From Duganella flavida (GTDB lineage: Bacteria; Pseudomonadota; Gammaproteobacteria; Burkholderiales; Burkholderiaceae_D): a DNA stretch of 64,000 nucleotides. A program made the position numbers and the translations under genes. This document shows, piece by piece, positions 47,007-56,551 of this stretch. Below the pieces are notes generated by a model. It did no database searches. It saw only the letters and a program-made list of their open reading frames with translations, and was not told where the DNA came from. Location: contig NZ_WWCN01000005.1 in assembly GCF_009857445.1 (NCBI RefSeq), positions 341,810-405,809 on the forward strand. The letters are read 5' to 3'. Position 1 is the first letter of the stretch; each line of letters opens with the position of its first letter.

Positions 47007-48050
47007 TTAGAAGAATTCAGCGGTATCGTTGGATTCGATGGCCTGCAGCTTGCCGCCGCTGACCAGCTCGTCGTAGTGGCAGACCAGGTTGCGGCCGTGG
47101 CTCTTGGCGTAGTACAGGGCCTGGTCGGCATGGCCCAGGATAATCACCGGCGCCTCCAGCGCGCTGATGCTGACAAAGCCGACACTCACCGTCACCTTGC
47201 CCACTTGCGGGAAATCATGCGCGGCCACGTTCATGCGGAAGCGTTCGATGATTTTCTTGGCGTTATCCAGCGTGGCGGAACGCAGTAGCACCACGAATTC
47301 CTCGCCGCCGAAGCGGAATACGCGGTCTTGCGCGCGGAACGAGGAGGTGAGCAGGTTGGCGATCAGGATCAGCACTTCATCGCCGTATAAATGGCCGAAA
47401 CGGTCGTTAACGTGCTTGAAATGGTCGACATCCACCACGGCCAGCCACTGCTTTTCTTCTTCGCTATGGACCCGGCGCTCCGGTTCGCCCGGCAGAGTGA
47501 CGGAATCCTGCTCGGTGCTGGCGGCCAGCATCTTGGACAGTTGGTCGTCGAAGGTCTTGCGGTTGAGCAGGCCGGTGAGCGAATCGCGTTCGCTGTAGTC
47601 CAGCAAATTCTGGAAGTTGCGGTAGACACTGACTATCGCGGCGATGATATGGATAGTTTCGCTAGTGTACGGCGTTGGATTGACGATTTCCAGGCAGGTA
47701 TCAGCCTTGTCGCCCAGCCAGATCGGCAGCCACAGGGTGTGCTCGCCGGCTTCATTGGCAATGTCGGCGCTCGATTCGTGGCGCGCAATGCATTGCGCCA
47801 GCGCGGGATAGGCCGCGACCGGATCGCCCGGATGGTTCTGGTAAGAGGTGTCGACCATGCGCGCAGCTTCGCCGGCGGTGATCACGGCGCGTGGCCGAAC
47901 GAAAATCTTTCCTCGGACGGTGGCCAGGGTCAACACACGGACCTGATCGGCGCGGGCAAGCTCCTGCACCGCCGAAATCACCGAGATGTCGAGCATCGTG
48001 TGATCGCGGTGACCGGTCATGTCCACCATGTGTTTCAGTAGCGAGTCCAT
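47007..48050 (-). CDS. GGDEF diguanylate cyclase
   Basis: 347 aa from ATG 48050, chosen because GGAAGGG lies close upstream; an in-frame ATG at 48194 has no ribosome site. The N-terminal half is GAF-like (~1-165, unassigned). The GGDEF domain (~175-335) has the active-site variant FGGEEF and a product-binding I-site RAQD exactly five residues before it. It makes c-di-GMP and is probably product-inhibited. Opposed to the HD-GYP enzyme next door. Confidence 0.9.
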   Translation of the reverse strand: MDSLLKHMVDMTGHRDHTMLDISVISAVQELARADQVRVLTLATVRGKIFVRPRAVITAGEAARMVDTSYQNHPGDPVAAYPALAQCIARHESSADIANEAGEHTLWLPIWLGDKADTCLEIVNPTPYTSETIHIIAAIVSVYRNFQNLLDYSERDSLTGLLNRKTFDDQLSKMLAASTEQDSVTLPGEPERRVHSEEEKQWLAVVDVDHFKHVNDRFGHLYGDEVLILIANLLTSSFRAQDRVFRFGGEEFVVLLRSATLDNAKKIIERFRMNVAAHDFPQVGKVTVSVGFVSISALEAPVIILGHADQALYYAKSHGRNLVCHYDELVSGGKLQAIESNDTAEFF

Positions 48051-48307
48051 TTGCCCTTCCAAAGAACAGCTAGGCAGGATAATAGCTTTTTGCAATCGAA
48101 GCAATTCATGTGTGCGAAAAAAAACTTCCATTGTCAAAGAATGCGACCTTTTTCCGACATTCCTGTTCATCATAGGCCAAAAAAGATTCCGCACGGAAAA
48201 CTTGCGTCACGTCAACTCTCCTAAAACTGTGATCCGTATAGTGAACCCAATGGCGCGACAAGCGCGCGCCAGAGGCTTTTTTGATGGATTAACCACAGGA
48301 GAATGAT

Positions 48308-48499
48308 ATGCACTCGATTATGGCAGCAGCTATAGCAGCAGCAAAAGAGTTTGCGCGGGACGAGGACGGGATCACGGCCATTGAATACGGCCTGATCGCG
48401 GCAATCATGGTGGCGGCTGTGACTGCCGCCTTCGGCTTGCTGAAGCCGGCCCTGAACACGGCCTTCACCGACATCGCCAGCAAGATCACGACGCCGTAA
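48308..48499 (+). CDS. flp: Flp-type IVb pilin
   Basis: 63 aa. The short positive leader ends at DG, cleaved before ITAIEYGLIA with the typical Glu5-Tyr6, and a hydrophobic helix runs to the end. It is the main subunit of Flp/Tad pili used for tight surface attachment. GGAGAATGAT upstream gives a ribosome site. A strong terminator follows, so pilin mRNA can exceed that of the secretion genes. Confidence 0.92.
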   Translation: MHSIMAAAIAAAKEFARDEDGITAIEYGLIAAIMVAAVTAAFGLLKPALNTAFTDIASKITTP

Positions 48500-48510
48500 G
48501 CATGGGCACG

Positions 48511-48540
48511 AGCTTTCCGGCCCCGGCCGGAAAGCTTTTT
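48511..48540 (+). terminator. Intrinsic terminator between pilin and tad genes
   Basis: AGCTTTCCGG (48511-48520) pairs with CCGGAAAGCT (48527-48536) and runs into TTTTT. A clear terminator placed 11 bases after the pilin stop and 14 before the prepilin peptidase start. Confidence 0.88.
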
Positions 48541-48554
48541 CCGGAGAGACTGCC

Positions 48555-49085
48555 ATGTTCAACGCGATAGAAGTGATCCTGATCTGCCTGGTCGCGCAAG
48601 CGGCGCTGACGGATCTGGCGATACGCAAGATACCCAACGTGCTCATCCTCAGCGGCCTGATGCTGGCGCTGATACTGCACTTGCTCAGCGGACAACCGGG
48701 CGCCCCGGTGTCGCAGTGGCTGGCCGGCGGCTTCGCCGGCTTTTTTTTATTTCTGCCGCTGTACTTGCTGCGCGGTATGGCCGCCGGCGACGTCAAACTG
48801 ATGGCGATGGTGGGCGCGTTTGCCGGTCCGTGGCAGGTGCTGCAGATTGCCGCGCTGTCGGTGCTGGCGGGCGGCGGGATGGCGCTGCTGATGCTGCTGT
48901 TCAACGGCCGCTGGCGCGACATTGCCCACAACCTCAAATTGATTTGCACACCATTGCTGCTGCGCCTGCTCGGTATGCCTTTGCTGCCGGTGCCGCTGCC
49001 GCCCAAGGCCAGCGTGGGCGGCATTCCTTACGGCGTGGCGATCGCGCTCGGCACGGTTGCTGTGGTGGTGTGGCGGCATCACTGA
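48555..49085 (+). CDS. cpaA: Prepilin peptidase TadV/CpaA
   Basis: 176 aa, about five membrane segments. The two catalytic aspartates of A24 peptidases appear in LTDLAIRKIPN and MAAGDVKLMA. It cleaves the Flp leader. Gene order after the pilin is standard for tad loci. Confidence 0.88.
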   Translation: MFNAIEVILICLVAQAALTDLAIRKIPNVLILSGLMLALILHLLSGQPGAPVSQWLAGGFAGFFLFLPLYLLRGMAAGDVKLMAMVGAFAGPWQVLQIAALSVLAGGGMALLMLLFNGRWRDIAHNLKLICTPLLLRLLGMPLLPVPLPPKASVGGIPYGVAIALGTVAVVVWRHH

Positions 49086-49172
49086 ACAAGGCTTGCTGCA
49101 CGTCAATGTCCGCAAAGCATGGCTGGATAAACTTGATTCCATACCGAAACTAGTTTCCCTGCGGAGATAACG

Positions 49173-50540
49173 ATGCTAGCCCTTGAACCGCCATTCCCCT
49201 ACACCCAGCTGCTCGACGCCGAGCCGGAGGCCTTGCTGCCGCCGCAGCCGAAATCAGTGCGCGACAGCGGCCTGCCGCACCAGCTGCTCGTCGAGCTGAT
49301 TGCCAAAGTGCTTTACCTCGGCGGCAAGAGCCACCTTCCGGTGTTGACCACCAAGCTGCACTTGTCGATCAATGTGCTGCGCGAGGTGCTGGACTTCATG
49401 GTGGCCGAACACGTGGCGGAAGTGGCGTGGCGCGGCGATTCCGACATCGACGTGCAGTACCAGCTGACCAGCGCCGGCAAGCAGCGCGCCAATGCGTGGC
49501 TGGAGCGCTGCCCGTATGCCGGCCCGGCGCCGGTGACGCTGGACGCCTATCGCGCCATGGTCGAACGTCAGGCTGCGCAAGCAGCGCAGCCTTGTGCCGA
49601 TGAACTGGCGGCGGAATTCACCGATGATTTCCTGGCGCCGCCGGTGCAGCGCATGCTGGGGGCGGCCATGCATGCGGGTCGCAGCATGCTGCTGTATGGT
49701 CCATCGGGCAGCGGCAAGTCGGTGCTGGCGCGCCGTTTGGGCGCGCTGCTGCAAGGTTTGGTGGCGGTGCCGCATGCGATTGTGGTGGGGCAGGATATCG
49801 TCCAGGTGTTCGACCCGGCGCTGCATCGCCCACCCATGCCGCGGCCAGCGCGCCAGATGCAGCAAGCGCCCGAACGGCGCAGCAGCGATCCGCGCTGGGT
49901 GCTGTGCCAGCGGCCCGTAGTGGCGTTGGACGCCTCGCTCGATGCCGACATGCTGGACCTGCAGGCGGATGGGGCCAGCGGCTGCTATCGCGCGCCGCCG
50001 CAGCTGAAGGCCAACAACGGCTTGCTGATTGTCGATGATCTCGGACGCCATCGCATGCCTGCCGCCGAATTGCTGAACCGCTTCGCGCAGGCGCAGGAAA
50101 TGGAGCGCAGCGTGCTGGCGCTAGCGGGCGGCTATCACTTCCAGGTGCCGTGCCGTATGCGGCTGGTGTTTGTCACCAGCGCATCGCCGTCGTCGCTGTT
50201 CGATGAGGCCTCGCTGCGCCGTGTGGGCTACAAGATTCCGGTGGGGGCGCTCAGTGCCGCCGACTATCGCACGCTGTTGCGCCAGCAGTGCCTGAGCATG
50301 GGCGTGGTGTACGACGATGCGGCCCAGCGCTATCTGCTGGATGAACTGCACGCGGGCAGCGGGCTGCCGCTGCTGGCGTGCTATCCGCGTGAGATTGTTG
50401 GCCGCGTCGCTGATTTCGCGGGCTTCACGGGCGAGCCGGCGCGCTTGTCGATTGCGGCGCTGGACCAGGCCTGGATCAGCATGTTCACCAGCGGCGCATC
50501 GCATGCCGAGGGTGATAGCGTGGAGCCTCGGATAGCATGA
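49173..50540 (+). CDS. AAA+ ATPase with N-terminal winged-helix-like domain, tad-linked
   Basis: 455 aa. N-terminal region (~30-110) looks like a winged helix (LTTKLHLSINVLREVLDFMV). AAA domain from ~150: Walker A GPSGSGKS (176-183), Walker B LLIVDDL and an Arg-rich C-terminal part (DEASLRRVGYK). Soluble. It is not one of the core Tad proteins (it lacks the CpaF and TadZ signatures), yet it sits between the prepilin peptidase and CpaB genes and overlaps cpaB by 4 bases. MoxR-like remodelling or regulation of the system is possible. I cannot assign a function. Confidence 0.75.
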   Translation: MLALEPPFPYTQLLDAEPEALLPPQPKSVRDSGLPHQLLVELIAKVLYLGGKSHLPVLTTKLHLSINVLREVLDFMVAEHVAEVAWRGDSDIDVQYQLTSAGKQRANAWLERCPYAGPAPVTLDAYRAMVERQAAQAAQPCADELAAEFTDDFLAPPVQRMLGAAMHAGRSMLLYGPSGSGKSVLARRLGALLQGLVAVPHAIVVGQDIVQVFDPALHRPPMPRPARQMQQAPERRSSDPRWVLCQRPVVALDASLDADMLDLQADGASGCYRAPPQLKANNGLLIVDDLGRHRMPAAELLNRFAQAQEMERSVLALAGGYHFQVPCRMRLVFVTSASPSSLFDEASLRRVGYKIPVGALSAADYRTLLRQQCLSMGVVYDDAAQRYLLDELHAGSGLPLLACYPREIVGRVADFAGFTGEPARLSIAALDQAWISMFTSGASHAEGDSVEPRIA

Positions 50541-51379
50541 AGAACCGGCGCGCATTGTTGATGATGGCGCTGGCTATCGTGTTCGGACTGGCGGCGGTGG
50601 CGCTGGCCTCGCGCTGGCTGCTGCGGCAAACGCCCGGCGCGTCGAACAAGATTGTGGTGGCGGCGCTGGACGTCAACCTCGGGCAGCGCCTGACGCCGGA
50701 GATGCTGAAGCAGATCGACTGGCCGGCCGAAACGCTGCCGCGCGGTGCGCTGCGCGATGGCAGCAAGCTAGTAGGCCGCGTGCTGAAAACCAGCGTGCTG
50801 CGCGACGAACCTTTGAGTGAAGCCAAGCTGGCGCCGGCCGGCACGCTGGGCGGCCTGTCGGCCTTGATCGCGGAGGGCAAGCGCGCCATCACGGTGCGCG
50901 TCAACGACGTGGTGGGCGTGGCCGGTTTTGCGCTGCCGGGGAATTTTGTCGACATCATCGTCAACACCCAGTCCAATGAGCGCGCGATTTCCAAGATTGT
51001 GCTGGAGCGGATACTGGTGCTGGCGGTGGCGCAGGAAGTGGGCCGCGACGAGACCAAGCCACGCGTGGTGAATGCCGTCACGCTGGAGGTGACGCCGGCG
51101 CAGGCTGAGAACCTGGATCTGGCGCGTAGCGTAGGCTCGCTGTCGCTGGTGCTGCGTAACCAGGTGGATCCTCGTCCTGGCACGACCGAGGGCGCGACCA
51201 AGGGCACGCTGCTCGGCGCACGTGAACCGCATGAGCAGCCTGCCGCCGCATCGGCGCCGGTTGCGGAAGCGCCTGCGCCGGTCACACAGCCCAAGCCGCG
51301 CCTGCAAGTGGCCGCTGCGGCGCCGCGCGCGTGCATCGGTGTCATCTCTGGCGTGCAGCGCACGCAAGAATGTTTGTGA
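50537..51379 (+). CDS. cpaB: Pilus assembly protein CpaB/RcpC
   Basis: 280 aa. N-terminal membrane segment (~7-25), SAF domain (~38-100, VVAALDVNLGQRLTPEMLKQIDWP) and RcpC domain (GKRAITVRVNDVVGVAGFALPGNFVDIIV). Periplasmic partner of the CpaC secretin. ATGA overlap with the AAA gene. Confidence 0.9.
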   Translation: MKNRRALLMMALAIVFGLAAVALASRWLLRQTPGASNKIVVAALDVNLGQRLTPEMLKQIDWPAETLPRGALRDGSKLVGRVLKTSVLRDEPLSEAKLAPAGTLGGLSALIAEGKRAITVRVNDVVGVAGFALPGNFVDIIVNTQSNERAISKIVLERILVLAVAQEVGRDETKPRVVNAVTLEVTPAQAENLDLARSVGSLSLVLRNQVDPRPGTTEGATKGTLLGAREPHEQPAAASAPVAEAPAPVTQPKPRLQVAAAAPRACIGVISGVQRTQECL

Positions 51380-51386
51380 GCGCATC

Positions 51387-52790
51387 ATGGACCTACGCCA
51401 CCACGCATGGGCGCTGCTCGCCGCGTTGACGCTCGTCGCGCCAGCGCGGGCGGGCGAGAACGCTGGCCTGCGCTGCACCGGGCAGGCCGCGCAGCCGGGC
51501 AGCTTGCAACTGCAGCTCGGGAAATCCACGCTGATGCGCATGCCGGAAGCGGTGCAGACACGCAGCGTCGGGAATCCCGCCGTGTTGCAGGCCATGCTGG
51601 TGGCGCCGGATACGCTGTACGTGGTCGGCGTCGACATCGGCAGCAGTAATATGATTGTGCAAGGCCGCAGCGGCTTGTGCAACGTGGTGGAGGTGGTGGT
51701 CGGCATCGATCCCGCAGGCCTGCAGCAATCGCTGGCCGCACTGATGCCGGAGCAGAAAAACATCCAGGTCAGCGCGGCGGGCGACACGCTGGTCATCAGC
51801 GGCACCGTCGATGATGCGCCCACCGCAGCGCGCGTGCTGGAGCTGGCCGCCGCCTTTGTGCGCCGTCCCGCGCAGCCGCTGGAGGCCTCCGGCAAGGCCG
51901 GCGCCAACGCCAGTATTGGCGCAGCCGCAGGCAGCGCGTTGCCGGCCACGCAGGCCGCACAGGCTAGCGCGCGCATCGTCAACTTCCTCAACATCGCCGC
52001 GCCGCAGCAGGTCATGCTGGAAGTGAAAATCGCCGAAGTCTCCAAGTCCCTGTTGGACCAGTTGGAGGCCGGCGTCACCGTCAACTTTGGTGGTGGCAGC
52101 TGGGCCAGCACGCTATCGTCCAACTTCGTCAGCGGCACGTTGAAAAGCCTGCTCAGTATCGGCAATCGCGGCAGGCTGGCCGCCAGCAAACAAGATGGCC
52201 TGGTGCGCATCCTCGCTGAACCGACCGTGATGGCGATCAGCGGACAGGAAGGCAGCTTCCTCGCGGGTGGCCGCATCTTCGTGCCGGTCGGGCAGGACAA
52301 CAACAAGGTCACGCTGGAAGAGAAAGAATTCGGCGTTGGCCTGCGCTTTACACCGACCGTGCTGGCAGGCGGCCGCATCAACCTGCGCGTGGCGCCGGAA
52401 GTGTCGGAGATTTCGCGTGAAGGTATCGGCATTTCGGCGCAAGGCTTCAGTGGCGCCTCGGTGCTGCCGCTGATTACCACGCGCCGTGCCTCAACCACCG
52501 TGGAGTTGTTCGACGGCCAAAGCTTTGCCATCGGCGGGCTGATTAAAAACAGCCAGAACACCAGCATCAACGGCCTGCCCATCCTCGGCGAACTGCCGGT
52601 GCTGGGGGCACTGTTCCGCAGCACCGACTTCCAGCAGGACCGCACCGAGCTGCTGTTCGTCGTCACACCGCACCTGGTGCAGCCGCTACCCGCCAACTAC
52701 AAACTGCCGACCGACAGCGTCACCACACCAAGCCGCGCCAAGCTATTCCTCGGCGGCCGCCTGGAAGGTGCACCGGAAACCAAGGAGTAA
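51387..52790 (+). CDS. cpaC: Outer-membrane secretin CpaC/RcpA
   Basis: 467 aa from ATG 51387, chosen to give a signal peptide (LLAALTLVAPARA). N-terminal domain and a BON-type module (~115-170), then the secretin core with VMLEVKIAEVSK and the C-terminal LPILGELPVLGALFRS. Forms the outer-membrane pore of the Tad system. Confidence 0.92.
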   Translation: MDLRHHAWALLAALTLVAPARAGENAGLRCTGQAAQPGSLQLQLGKSTLMRMPEAVQTRSVGNPAVLQAMLVAPDTLYVVGVDIGSSNMIVQGRSGLCNVVEVVVGIDPAGLQQSLAALMPEQKNIQVSAAGDTLVISGTVDDAPTAARVLELAAAFVRRPAQPLEASGKAGANASIGAAAGSALPATQAAQASARIVNFLNIAAPQQVMLEVKIAEVSKSLLDQLEAGVTVNFGGGSWASTLSSNFVSGTLKSLLSIGNRGRLAASKQDGLVRILAEPTVMAISGQEGSFLAGGRIFVPVGQDNNKVTLEEKEFGVGLRFTPTVLAGGRINLRVAPEVSEISREGIGISAQGFSGASVLPLITTRRASTTVELFDGQSFAIGGLIKNSQNTSINGLPILGELPVLGALFRSTDFQQDRTELLFVVTPHLVQPLPANYKLPTDSVTTPSRAKLFLGGRLEGAPETKE

Positions 52791-52792
52791 TC

Positions 52793-53041
52793 ATGCGTTA
52801 CCTACCGATCCTGCTGGCGGGCGTGCTGTCCGCTTGCGCCAGTACCACACCGCAGTGGGATGCCCGCTTCGGCATCGATACGCGCATGGCGCTGGCGCAG
52901 CAGGTGCTGCAACCGGCCGCCGGTCGCAACACCGATCCCGTGATGGGGATGGACGGCCGCAGCGCGCGCGCCGCCTACGAGCGCTATCAGAAGGCTGGTA
53001 GCGAGCAGCCGCAAACCATGATGAATAACGGTGCCAAATGA
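52793..53041 (+). CDS. Small lipoprotein of the tad locus
   Basis: 82 aa. Lipobox LSAC (Cys15), short mature part with no known domain. It sits where CpaD/RcpB lies in other tad operons but is far shorter. Its end overlaps the tadZ start (ATGA). Confidence 0.75.
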   Translation: MRYLPILLAGVLSACASTTPQWDARFGIDTRMALAQQVLQPAAGRNTDPVMGMDGRSARAAYERYQKAGSEQPQTMMNNGAK

Positions 53042-54210
53042 AAGCGCTCATGATCAGCAAGGACAGCCTGCTGCACGCGGAGATCGCGGCACAGGGATCG
53101 GCGCGTATGCCGGCGGTGCAGCTGGTGGCGTCGCGCAACGGGCTGCGTGATGCAGTTGAACGCCAGCTGCCAGAAACACCGGAGCTGGTGGTGCTGGACG
53201 CCAGCGACATCGCCGTTGAAGAAGGTGAATTGGTGGACCGCCTGGGCAAGCAGTATCCCACCGCCTCCTTCATGCTGCTGACGCGCGACCCGCAGCAGGA
53301 TTTGCTGATCCGCGCCATGCGCGCCGGCATGCGCGAGGTGCTGCCGCTACCGCTGGTGCACCGCGCCTTCCATGAAGCGATGGACCGCATCGAAGTGGCG
53401 GCAGGGATCAGCCCTGTTCGCGAGGGCAAGGTGTTGGCCTTCATCTCCTGCAAGGGCGGCAGCGGTGCGACTTTTTTGTCGACGAACTTTGGCTACGCGC
53501 TAGCCGCGCTGGCGGACCGCAAAGTGCTGCTGATCGATCTGCACGGCCAGTTCGGCGACGCCACGCTGTATGTCTCCGACCAGAAGCCGGCCATGACGCT
53601 ATCCGACATCTGCGCGCAGATCAGCCGCATGGATGGCGCTTTCCTCGATTCTTGCCTGGTGCACGTGGCATCCAACTTCGGCGTGCTGGCAGCAGCCGAT
53701 GATCCCAATCGCAAGGTGGACATGAAAGCGGAGCATATGGACACCATTCTGCGCGTGGCGCGCCAGCATTACGACTTTGTGGTGCTGGACGTAGGCCGCC
53801 AGATCGACGCCATCTCGCTGCGTGCGCTCGACCAGGCCGACACCATCTACCCGGTGCTGCAACTGGCGCTGCCCGATATCCGTGACGGCCGCCGCCTGCT
53901 GGATATCTTTCGCTCACTCGGTTATCCGAATGAGCGCACGCGCCTGATCGTCAACCGCTATGAGAAGGGCGGCAAGCTGCGCCTGATGGATCTTGAACAG
54001 GCGCTGGGCGCGGACGTGGTGCACACGGTGCCCAACGATTACCTGTCGGCGACCGACTCGGTCAACCAAGGCATACCGGTGCTGCAGCTGTCGCGCAGCA
54101 GTGCGGTGGCGCGCAGCCTCGCCGAACTGGTGGAACTGGTGGCGGCGCGCCGCGTCACGGAAAGCAAAGGACTATTCGACCGCATCTTCGGCCGCAATGA
54201 GGGAGGATGA
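53038..54210 (+). CDS. tadZ: Pilus localisation ATPase TadZ/CpaE
   Basis: 390 aa. N-terminal atypical receiver (~1-125), then a ParA/MinD-type domain with deviant Walker [10 protein letters not shown] (~136-144) and [10 protein letters not shown]. It positions the Tad machine at a site in the cell. Confidence 0.9.
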   Translation: MKALMISKDSLLHAEIAAQGSARMPAVQLVASRNGLRDAVERQLPETPELVVLDASDIAVEEGELVDRLGKQYPTASFMLLTRDPQQDLLIRAMRAGMREVLPLPLVHRAFHEAMDRIEVAAGISPVREGKVLAFISCKGGSGATFLSTNFGYALAALADRKVLLIDLHGQFGDATLYVSDQKPAMTLSDICAQISRMDGAFLDSCLVHVASNFGVLAAADDPNRKVDMKAEHMDTILRVARQHYDFVVLDVGRQIDAISLRALDQADTIYPVLQLALPDIRDGRRLLDIFRSLGYPNERTRLIVNRYEKGGKLRLMDLEQALGADVVHTVPNDYLSATDSVNQGIPVLQLSRSSAVARSLAELVELVAARRVTESKGLFDRIFGRNEGG

Positions 54211-54211
54211 T

Positions 54212-55555
54212 ATGAGCTTACGCGAACGCCTGTCGCTGGCAGATGATGGCCGCAGTACCAACGGGCCGCCCGGTCTTGCTGCCGCAGCCTACCAGGACCT
54301 CAAGAAGAGCATGCACCAGATTATATTGGACCGCATCGATCTTGAACGCCTGAAGCGCCTCACGCCCGAGCAGTTCAAGCATGAGCTGGCGCTGCTGGTC
54401 CAGCGCATCATCGAGGAAGAGCGCATTGTGCTGAACCAGCATGAGCGCCATAACCTGGTGCTCGACATCCAGCACGAGATGCTGGGCTTCGGACCGCTGG
54501 AGCCATTGCTGGCCGATCCTGGCGTGTCGGATATTCTGGTGAACACCGCCTCCAAAGTGTATGTGGAACGCGCCGGCCGGCTGGAGCTGACCGAGACTAC
54601 CTTCAACGATAACGCGCACCTGATGAAGATCATCGAGAAGATCGTCTCGCGCGTGGGCCGGCGCGTGGATGAATCCAGTCCGATGGTGGATGCGCGGCTG
54701 CCGGATGGCTCGCGCGTCAACGCCATCATTCCGCCGCTGGCGATTGATGGGCCGATCTTGTCGATACGGCGCTTTGCCGTCAATCCGCTTAGCATGGAAA
54801 ACCTGCTCGACTACCGCAGCTTGACACCGCCGATGGTGCAGGTGCTGCAGGCGCTGGGACAGGCCAAGATCAACATCCTGATCTCCGGCGGCACAGGTTC
54901 CGGCAAGACCACCATGCTGAACGTGCTATCCGGCTTTATCCCGGCGCATGAGCGCATCGTCACCATCGAAGATGCGGCCGAATTGGCGTTGCGCCAGCCG
55001 CATGTGGTGCGTTTGGAAACGCGGCCTCCGAATATCGAAGGCAAGGGCGAAGTGAACCAGCGCTCGCTGGTGCGCAACGCGCTGCGCATGCGGCCGGACC
55101 GCATCATCCTCGGCGAGGTGCGCGGGCCGGAAGCACTGGACATGCTGCAGGCGATGAACACCGGCCACGAAGGATCGCTCGCTACCATCCACTCCAACAC
55201 GCCGCGCGACGCTTTGTCGCGGCTGGAGAACATGGTCGGCATGGCTGGCGTGAACCTGACGCCGCGCGCCACGCGCCAGCAGATCTGCTCCGCCGTCACA
55301 GTGGTGATGCAGGTCTCGCGCCTGACCGACGGCACGCGCAAGCTGGTCAGCCTGCAGGAAGTCACCGGCATGGAAGGGGAGGTGATTGCGATGCACGAGA
55401 TCTTCCGCTTCGAGCAGAAAAGCGTGGATGCGCAAGGGGCGGTTCAGGGCCGTTTCTATGCCACTGGCGTGCGTCCGCGCTTTGCCGACCGCCTGCGCAT
55501 GTTCGGCGTGCCGGTGCCGGATACGGTGTTCGACCCCGATAAAATCTACGAGTGA
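54212..55555 (+). CDS. cpaF: Tad secretion ATPase TadA/CpaF
   Basis: 447 aa from ATG 54212 (GGGAGG nearby). T2SSE-family hexameric ATPase: Walker [10 protein letters not shown] (226-234), Asp box TIEDAAEL, Walker [15 protein letters not shown], His box [12 protein letters not shown]. Drives pilus extension and possibly retraction. Confidence 0.95.
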   Translation: MSLRERLSLADDGRSTNGPPGLAAAAYQDLKKSMHQIILDRIDLERLKRLTPEQFKHELALLVQRIIEEERIVLNQHERHNLVLDIQHEMLGFGPLEPLLADPGVSDILVNTASKVYVERAGRLELTETTFNDNAHLMKIIEKIVSRVGRRVDESSPMVDARLPDGSRVNAIIPPLAIDGPILSIRRFAVNPLSMENLLDYRSLTPPMVQVLQALGQAKINILISGGTGSGKTTMLNVLSGFIPAHERIVTIEDAAELALRQPHVVRLETRPPNIEGKGEVNQRSLVRNALRMRPDRIILGEVRGPEALDMLQAMNTGHEGSLATIHSNTPRDALSRLENMVGMAGVNLTPRATRQQICSAVTVVMQVSRLTDGTRKLVSLQEVTGMEGEVIAMHEIFRFEQKSVDAQGAVQGRFYATGVRPRFADRLRMFGVPVPDTVFDPDKIYE

Positions 55556-55561
55556 CGCAGC

Positions 55562-56539
55562 ATGGACGCCATCTTTTCCGCCTTTGCGGTGCTGCTGTTT
55601 GCGGCCGTGATCCTGATGGTCGAAGGTGCATGGCTGTGGTGGTCCGGTGCGCATGGTGGTGCGGCGCGGCGCATTGCCAACCGCCTGCGCCTGATGGCCG
55701 CCAGCGCCAACGGTGGCAGCGAGCGTATCGACATTCTCAAGCGACGTGTGTACAGCTGCAGTCCCGCGCTGGAAAAGCAGCTGCGGCGCATCGCGCAGGT
55801 TGCAGCACTCGACCGCTGGCTGCTGCAGGCCGGGGTGCGCTGGTCGGTGGCGCAGTTCCTCGGCTGCTGGCTGGCGGCGGCGATGGCGGGCCTGTTGCTG
55901 CCGCAAATGCTGTACCTGTCGTTCGTACCTGCGGCGGCTGCACTGGTGTTGGCGGCTTGTGCGCCGTGGCTAGTGCTGATGCGTACCCGCGGCGCGCGCC
56001 TGCGTAAGCTGGAGGAGCAGTTGCCGGAGGCCGCCGACTTTCTTGGCCGCGCGCTGCGTGCCGGCCATTCCTTCGCCAATGTGATGCAGATGGTGGGCGA
56101 TGAGATGCCGGAGCCGATTGCCGGCGAATTCAAATTCGCCTACGAGGAAATCAACTATGGCGTGCCGATGAACGAAGCCTTGTATAGCCTGGCGCTGCGC
56201 GTGCCACTCACCGATTTGCGTTATCTGGTGATTGCGGTACTGATCCAGCGCGAATCGGGCGGCAACCTGGCCGAGGTGTTCAGCAATATCAGCCGCCTGA
56301 TACGCGCGCGTTTAAAGCTGCTGGCGCAAGTGCGGGTGATGTCGGCCGAGGGGCGCATGTCGGCATGGGTGCTAGGCCTGCTGCCCTTGGGCGTATTGGC
56401 GTTGATGTCGCTGACTAATCCGGCCTATATCAGCGTGTTGTGGACGGATCCCATCGGCGTGCGGCTGATGTGGTATGCCGTGATTGTGGCGCTGTGCGGC
56501 GTGCTGTGGATGCGCAAGCTGATACGCATCCGCATTTGA
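55562..56539 (+). CDS. tadB: Inner-membrane platform protein TadB
   Basis: 325 aa. N-terminal membrane segment, a second pair (~100-145), T2SSF domain (LPEAADFLGRALRAGHSFANVMQ) and C-terminal pair of membrane segments. Works with TadC and CpaF. Confidence 0.92.
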   Translation: MDAIFSAFAVLLFAAVILMVEGAWLWWSGAHGGAARRIANRLRLMAASANGGSERIDILKRRVYSCSPALEKQLRRIAQVAALDRWLLQAGVRWSVAQFLGCWLAAAMAGLLLPQMLYLSFVPAAAALVLAACAPWLVLMRTRGARLRKLEEQLPEAADFLGRALRAGHSFANVMQMVGDEMPEPIAGEFKFAYEEINYGVPMNEALYSLALRVPLTDLRYLVIAVLIQRESGGNLAEVFSNISRLIRARLKLLAQVRVMSAEGRMSAWVLGLLPLGVLALMSLTNPAYISVLWTDPIGVRLMWYAVIVALCGVLWMRKLIRIRI

Positions 56540-56551
56540 CGGGAGGATGGC

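Noticed and set aside
48051..48194. Longer N-terminus for the GGDEF protein (start at 48194)
   Set aside because: No ribosome site, whereas ATG 48050 has GGAAGGG close by. The extra residues are not domain-like.
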